Below, in pieces: positions 7,168 to 10,654 of a stretch of 10,654 nucleotides of DNA. Below the pieces are notes generated by a model that did no database searches, had not been told where the DNA came from, and saw only the letters and a list, made by a program, of their open reading frames with translations. Source of the stretch: Deltaproteobacteria bacterium (GTDB taxonomy: Bacteria > Desulfobacterota > Desulfuromonadia > Desulfuromonadales > JAAYDE01); assembly GCA_017417085.1 (NCBI GenBank), contig JAFPZV010000099.1:1-10654 (forward strand), read 5' to 3'. Position 1 is the first letter of the stretch, and the number at the start of each line of letters is the position of its first letter. A program made the translations under genes and the position numbers.

Positions 7168-7521
7168 AATGATCCGGAATCCATCTTCCGTCCTTCTCAT
7201 CCCCTTGCCCACCCCACGACTCAAAGCCTTAAGTGCCCATATCTTCAAAAGAACACCATCTTATCCACAAAATTTGTTGACAACCTGTTCAAAAACTTGT
7301 GCAAAAATTGCCGGGGCTTTGTTTTGAAAAGATCTTCTAACACTCTGCCTAAATATTAATCTTTTAAAAAATCGTTTTATAACAACAAGTTACATTATCG
7401 CATCCATTTCTTTCCATTCTTTGCCCCCCGCTTTCTGCCATGCATGCTGCACATGTACCCCATATCTTAGGCATTTTTCTTCACAAACGCCTGCAAGCCA
7501 AGCGGCAGGGGCACAAAGTAC

Positions 7522-9102
7522 TCAAGATTTTCGCGAACGGGCACGCAGCTTTTTGCCCAGCCAGACAAAGGCCTCCCGCGTGCGGGATATTCTGCAGCAC
7601 CAGCAGCCGGCGGCGAAAACCGCCATGCCAGTTACAACCGCTCCGCCCAGAATCACCAGCTTGAAAGCGCCGCCTCCCGCATATTCCCAGCTGCCAGCCA
7701 GAAGAATACACCAAACCACCGCCGCCATCACGGCCGTCACCGGCAGCAGCAACCACAGTTCGCGCACAAAATTGAAAAATCCCAAAGGTCCCAAAACCTT
7801 TTCCAAAGCACGCCACAACAGCAGGGCATTGGCAGCGGCGGCAAGCGTCCCGGCAGCCGCAAGGCCGACATGTCCCCAGCCCCACATAAGCACCAGACCG
7901 CATCCGATGTTGATCAACAAGGTCCAAAACGAAATCCGCACCGGCGTTTTCGTATCCTTGAGCGCATAGAAGACCGGCGCCAAAATCCGGCTGACGCCGA
8001 CAAAGATCAGCCCCGGCGCGTAGGCGGCCAGGGCCTTTGCGGCCTGCACCACTGCCTGATGATCAAAGGTTGCGCTGCGGAAAAACAGGCTGAACACCGG
8101 CACTGCGCAAACGACCAGCCCCGCCGCCGCAGGCAGAGTCACCAGCACGATCAGAAACAGCGCAAAACGCAGGGCATCCAGCAATTCCCCGGTTTCCTCC
8201 AGCGCGGCATAGCGGCTCATGGCGGGGAGCGCCGCCTGCGCCAGCGACACAATGAAAATGCCCTGGGGAAATTCAAACATCCGCTGGGCATAGTACAGAT
8301 AGGAAACACCGCCTTCCGGCAGAAAGGAGGCCATAAGACGGCTGACCGTCAGATTGATTTGGTAGATGGCCACTCCGGCAATGCCCGGCAGCATCAGGAG
8401 AGCGGCCCGCTTGACATCGGCATCCAGGCAGGGCCAAACCGGGCGCGGCATGAAACGCTCACGCGCAAGCAGGGGAAACTGCAAGAGCACCTGGATAACA
8501 CCGCCCGCCAGCACGCCCATGGCCAGGGCCACAACAGGCGGATGAAAACGGGCAAAACCCAGCCACGCCGCGCCTATCATGCACAGGTTGAGAAACACCG
8601 GAGCCAGGGAAGGCAAAAAGAAACGGCCACGAACGTTGAGGACGCCGGTTATCAGCGCCAGCAAACTGACAAAAAACAGGTAGGGAAACATGAGCCGGTT
8701 AAGCAGTTCTGTCAGCTCCAGCTTGCCGGGGACTGCGGCAAATCCCGCGGCAAACAACCGGACCAGAAGCGGTGAGGCCACAACACCCAAAAAACAGACC
8801 AGAGCCATAACAAGAATCAGCATGGTCCAGCAGCGGCAGAAAAAACGGTAGGCCTCTTCCCGTGTGCGCTTATGACAGATCTCGGAGAAAGTCGGAACAA
8901 AGGCCGCAGTCAGCGAACCTTCGGCGAAAAAACGCCGAAACAGGTTGGGGATGGTAAAAGCCACAAAAAAAGCATCCGACGCAAACCCCGCCCCGAACAA
9001 CCGGGCAATCACCATATCCCGAGCCAATCCCGTCACCCGGCTGAGCGTGGTCGCCACGCCCATTACGCCGGTTGCCCGAAAAATTCCCGCCTTCTCCGCC
9101 AT
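7522..9102 (-). CDS. murJ: Lipid II flippase (MurJ/MviN family)
   Basis: MurJ is the inner-membrane flippase that moves undecaprenyl-linked peptidoglycan precursor (lipid II) to the periplasmic face. The 526-residue protein is strongly hydrophobic throughout, consistent with the 14-helix MOP-superfamily fold; I did not delimit each helix. Conserved cavity residues are present: Arg22 (SR), Arg28 (AR), Asp43 (SDAFF), Arg56-Arg57 (NLFRRFFAEG), Glu61 and Arg274 in YYAQRMFEFPQG. The N-terminal TLSRVTGLARD block is diagnostic, and the C-terminus ends in a basic tail. The ATG at 9102 has AGGAG about ten bases upstream. It is divergent from rpsT (197-base gap) and followed by a 470-base gap before yceD, so it is probably transcribed separately from the fatty-acid genes. 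O-antigen flippases of the same superfamily lack this N-terminal signature. Confidence 0.96.
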   Translation of the reverse strand: MAEKAGIFRATGVMGVATTLSRVTGLARDMVIARLFGAGFASDAFFVAFTIPNLFRRFFAEGSLTAAFVPTFSEICHKRTREEAYRFFCRCWTMLILVMALVCFLGVVASPLLVRLFAAGFAAVPGKLELTELLNRLMFPYLFFVSLLALITGVLNVRGRFFLPSLAPVFLNLCMIGAAWLGFARFHPPVVALAMGVLAGGVIQVLLQFPLLARERFMPRPVWPCLDADVKRAALLMLPGIAGVAIYQINLTVSRLMASFLPEGGVSYLYYAQRMFEFPQGIFIVSLAQAALPAMSRYAALEETGELLDALRFALFLIVLVTLPAAAGLVVCAVPVFSLFFRSATFDHQAVVQAAKALAAYAPGLIFVGVSRILAPVFYALKDTKTPVRISFWTLLINIGCGLVLMWGWGHVGLAAAGTLAAAANALLLWRALEKVLGPLGFFNFVRELWLLLPVTAVMAAVVWCILLAGSWEYAGGGAFKLVILGGAVVTGMAVFAAGCWCCRISRTREAFVWLGKKLRARSRKS

Positions 9103-9144
9103 AGAACGCCGTCTCCTGCAAAAAAAAGGATTAAAATCAAAATT

Positions 9145-9156
9145 AATCTTAAGATT
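9145..9156. repeat. 12-bp perfect palindrome AATCTTAAGATT between murJ and rpsT
   Basis: AATCTTAAGATT is its own reverse complement. It lies 43 bases upstream of the murJ start in an AT-rich part of the divergent spacer. It could be an operator half of a dimeric repressor or simply chance in AT-rich DNA; no known site was recognised. Confidence 0.5.
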
Positions 9157-9168
9157 TTTCTCTTCAAG

Positions 9169-9196
9169 TCATGGAAAATATGGATTTTTTCCATGA
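9169..9196. repeat. 10-bp inverted repeat in the murJ/rpsT spacer
   Basis: TCATGGAAAA (9169-9178) is repeated as TTTTCCATGA (9187-9196) around an eight-base spacer. It sits between the murJ start and the rpsT promoter. It could bind a regulator of either gene or form a hairpin in a murJ leader. It lacks the GC-rich stem and U-tract of an intrinsic terminator. Confidence 0.6.
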
Positions 9197-9216
9197 ACGT
9201 TCCGTATGCTTTTTTC

Positions 9217-9246
9217 TTGACGAACTCCCCTTTTCAAGTGTACAAG
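9217..9246 (+). promoter_or_regulatory. rpsT promoter
   Basis: TTGACG (9217-9222, five of six consensus bases) and TACAAG (9241-9246, four of six) are separated by 18 bases, a sigma-70-type promoter on the plus strand. Predicted initiation near 9253 leaves about 47 bases of leader before the rpsT start. It excludes an upstream in-frame ATG at 9171 as the S20 start. Confidence 0.6.
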
Positions 9247-9285
9247 ACCTCCCGGCTCAAAACAAACAACAACGTATTCTCATTG

Positions 9286-9293
9286 AAGGAGGT
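9286..9293 (+). promoter_or_regulatory. rpsT ribosome binding site
   Basis: A consensus AAGGAGGT lies six bases before the TTG codon at 9300. It decides the S20 start, and its strength compensates for the weak initiation codon. Confidence 0.92.
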
Positions 9294-9299
9294 AACACC

Positions 9300-9563
9300 T
9301 TGGCCAATCACAAATCAGCTCTTAAACGCAATAAACAGAACATCGCCCGCAACGAGCGCAATACGCGCATTCGCTCGACGCTGCGCACCCTGGTCAAAAA
9401 AGTTCGTACCGCCGTTGCCGAAAAAAATCAGGAAGCGGCTGCAGCCGCTCTGGCTCTGGCTGTACCCTACATTGACAAGGCCTCTTCCAAGGGCGTGCTG
9501 CATGATGCCACCGCCAGCCGCAAGATTTCCCGCCTGACCAAACTGGTCAACACCATTCGTTAA
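9300..9563 (+). CDS. rpsT: 30S ribosomal protein S20 (TTG start)
   Basis: This 87-residue basic protein is S20 (bS20), a primary binder of 16S rRNA in the small subunit. The sequence [20 protein letters not shown], the middle [15 protein letters not shown] and the C-terminal [20 protein letters not shown] are unmistakable, and the length equals that of E. coli S20. The start is TTG at 9300 with an ideal ribosome binding site six bases upstream. An in-frame ATG at 9171 would add 43 unrelated residues and lies upstream of the promoter. In E. coli rpsT also begins with UUG, and its weak initiation is part of autogenous translational control; the same may hold here by inference. It is the only plus-strand gene in the window, with its own promoter (9217-9246) and terminator (9609-9637). 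Confidence 0.98.
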   Translation: MANHKSALKRNKQNIARNERNTRIRSTLRTLVKKVRTAVAEKNQEAAAAALALAVPYIDKASSKGVLHDATASRKISRLTKLVNTIR

Positions 9564-9608
9564 AGGGCCGGGACATTCCCAAAGGCTTTACAGGGAATCA
9601 CACATTAA

Positions 9609-9637
9609 ACGGGCGCCGCACAGCGCCCGTTTTTTTT
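9609..9637 (+). terminator. Intrinsic terminator after rpsT
   Basis: A perfect 8-bp stem ACGGGCGC (9609-9616) and GCGCCCGT (9623-9630) with a six-base loop is followed by a run of eight T (9630-9637). The A residues before the stem can extend the pairing. It ends rpsT transcription and overlaps the last codon of convergent holA. On the minus strand the tail is weaker (TTTAAT), so bidirectional use is possible. A smaller repeat, ATTCCC/GGGAAT (9575-9580 and 9593-9598), lies just upstream. Confidence 0.92.
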
Positions 9638-10654
9638 ATGCCTGTTTTGCTTTTTTCGACGGGGAAGCGCCAAGCGCCAGGATCTTTGCCGTAAGCATCT
9701 CCAGCAAGGCGTATTTGTCCGCGGAGCTTTTCAGCCCCTTGTCCGTCTCCAGCAGCCATTCAAAAATCCGGCGATAACCGGATGAGGAAAAACGCAGGGC
9801 CTGGCTTTTCATCTTGCCCAGACAAAAACCGGGAATTTTGGCTTCCGCCGTAATCACGGCATCGGAAATCTTCTGATCAAGCAGGGTCCGGCAGATCCAC
9901 AGTTGCCGAAAATGACGCGCCAAAAGGCCCAGAAACTGCATCGGAGTCGACGGGGAGCCATCCTCCAGCACCCTGTGCACCATGACAAGCGCCCGGGCAT
10001 CACCACGACCGATGGCATCCAGGGTATCAAACTGCGAAACCTCGCGGTTATCCGATGTGGCCTTGCCCACGTCCTCCACGCTCACCCGGGTGCGTTTTCC
10101 CAAAAAGGCCAACAGTTTTTCCAGCTCAATCTTCCAGGTTTCGCCGCCGCAGAGCTGACAAAACAGATCCAGTGCTTCGGAATCGAAACGAACGCCGCGT
10201 TCCTGCGCCTTTTCCCGGATTGTCGCCGCCAGCCGATCGCCGCGCAACCTGGGAAAATCAACCGTCAAGGCGCATTCTTTAAGGGTTTTGAACAAACTCT
10301 TGCGATTGTCCGGGGCATGGGCAGTCATAAGCAGCACCGTCTCCGCCACCGGTTCCTTCAGATAGGCAGCAAGTGCCGTCTGACTCTCGGCGGACAGATC
10401 TTCCACCCTCCGGAGAATCACCACACGGCGCGCCGCAAAGACCGGAAACGTGCGCAGCGCATCAAAAAGGCCCTCCATGTCATTTTCTTCCCCGGAAAAA
10501 ACATGCAGGTTGAAGTCACGCTCCGAAGGATCCAGCAGCGTATCCACCACAAGGGTCAGCGCCTCTTCCAGAGACACCGTATCCTCGCCGCAAAAAAAAA
10601 GCAGCGCGGGAAGATCGCGCTGTTTTTGTTTCAGCAGTTTTTTCAAATCATAAA
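9636..10654 (-). CDS. holA: DNA polymerase III delta subunit, probably incomplete at its 5' end
   Basis: HolA is the delta subunit of the clamp loader, which opens the beta sliding clamp during loading at primed DNA. At least 336 residues are visible. Family features are the N-terminal LLFFCGED block, FPVFAARRVVILRRVEDL (about 67-84), WKIELEKLLAF (about 171-181) and the C-terminal ETDKGLKSSADKYALLEMLTAKI helices. Delta has a clamp-loader AAA+ fold without a working ATP site, and no Walker A motif is seen here. A TTG at 10646 could be a start, but the frame stays open to the window edge (Tyr-Asp precede it) and no ribosome binding site is visible. The true start therefore probably lies just outside. 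An ATG overlapping this spot is in another frame and stops at once. The gene converges on rpsT, and its stop lies in the T-run of the rpsT terminator. Confidence 0.92.
   Translation of the reverse strand, partial: YDLKKLLKQKQRDLPALLFFCGEDTVSLEEALTLVVDTLLDPSERDFNLHVFSGEENDMEGLFDALRTFPVFAARRVVILRRVEDLSAESQTALAAYLKEPVAETVLLMTAHAPDNRKSLFKTLKECALTVDFPRLRGDRLAATIREKAQERGVRFDSEALDLFCQLCGGETWKIELEKLLAFLGKRTRVSVEDVGKATSDNREVSQFDTLDAIGRGDARALVMVHRVLEDGSPSTPMQFLGLLARHFRQLWICRTLLDQKISDAVITAEAKIPGFCLGKMKSQALRFSSSGYRRIFEWLLETDKGLKSSADKYALLEMLTAKILALGASPSKKAKQA

Larger units (their letters stand above)
7052..7521. other. 470-bp intergenic region between murJ and yceD with no convincing gene
   Basis: Besides the promoter-like pair and hairpin listed separately, it holds an AT-rich patch (7321-7380, 14 G or C of 60). 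It also has a perfect DnaA-box 9-mer TTATCCACA (7261-7269) and two one-mismatch relatives: TTATCCATA at 7142-7150 and, on the minus strand, TTTTGCACA at 7298-7306. An imperfect hairpin (CCTGC at 7490-7494 with GCAGG at 7505-7509) follows the murJ stop but lacks a good U-tract. No tRNA or known RNA gene was recognised, and the short open frames are unsupported. Possible roles are a long regulatory leader, a small RNA, or a DnaA-bound site. Confidence 0.6.

Noticed and set aside
7122..7248. Small minus-strand open frame (TTG start near 7246, about 42 codons, or 26 codons from an internal ATG) ending just before the hairpin at 7115
   Set aside because: No clear ribosome binding site or recognisable protein. 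It overlaps the putative yceD promoter, and its position before a terminator-like hairpin is suggestive but not enough.
7274..7306. Plus-strand TTGACA followed 17 bases later by TGCAAA as a promoter
   Set aside because: The -35 is perfect, but the -10 matches only three of six bases and no plus-strand gene lies downstream before the antisense of murJ.
9171..9299. N-terminal extension of S20 from the in-frame ATG at 9171
   Set aside because: The 43 extra residues do not belong to S20. The rpsT promoter and ideal ribosome binding site lie within this stretch, and the TTG at 9300 gives the normal 87 residues.

Overview
The window looks like a housekeeping stretch of a moderately GC-rich bacterial chromosome. 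Gene content and order suggest Desulfobacterota (the former Deltaproteobacteria), possibly a Desulfovibrio-like lineage. This is inferred from the order yceD-rpmF-plsX-fabH-fabG-acpP-fabF-rpiB-glyA and from general protein character, because no taxonomic marker could be searched. There is no sign of a mobile element, CRISPR array, rRNA, tRNA or phage gene, and no clearly novel multi-gene system.

Layout: nearly everything is on the minus strand, so the genes are transcribed from high to low coordinates. From the right end come holA (DNA polymerase III delta subunit, probably missing its first codons at the window edge) and murJ (lipid II flippase). Between them lies one plus-strand gene, rpsT (ribosomal protein S20), divergent from murJ and convergent with holA; it has a good promoter and a strong intrinsic terminator. 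After murJ comes a 470-bp gap with no convincing gene. It contains an AT-rich patch, DnaA-box-like 9-mers, a promoter-like pair and a hairpin with a U-rich tail.

From 7051 down to 1 there is one compact gene train: yceD (DUF177), rpmF (L32), plsX, fabH, fabG, acpP, fabF, rpiB and glyA (cut by the window edge). It combines initiation of fatty acid synthesis (FabH), elongation (FabF and FabG on AcpP) and transfer of acyl groups to phospholipid synthesis (PlsX) with a 50S ribosomal protein, an rRNA-accumulation factor, a pentose phosphate isomerase and the serine/glycine one-carbon enzyme. Gaps are short (an ATGA overlap to 129 bp). A very stable hairpin between acpP and fabF could set different levels for the abundant carrier protein and the condensing enzyme. 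fabD, often found between fabH and fabG, is absent.

Several starts are not ATG: rpsT (TTG), plsX (TTG) and fabH (GTG). For acpP the ribosome binding site shows the true start is an ATG two codons inside the longest open frame. The most useful leads are the regulatory structures in the 470-bp gap, the acpP-fabF hairpin and the palindromes between murJ and rpsT.
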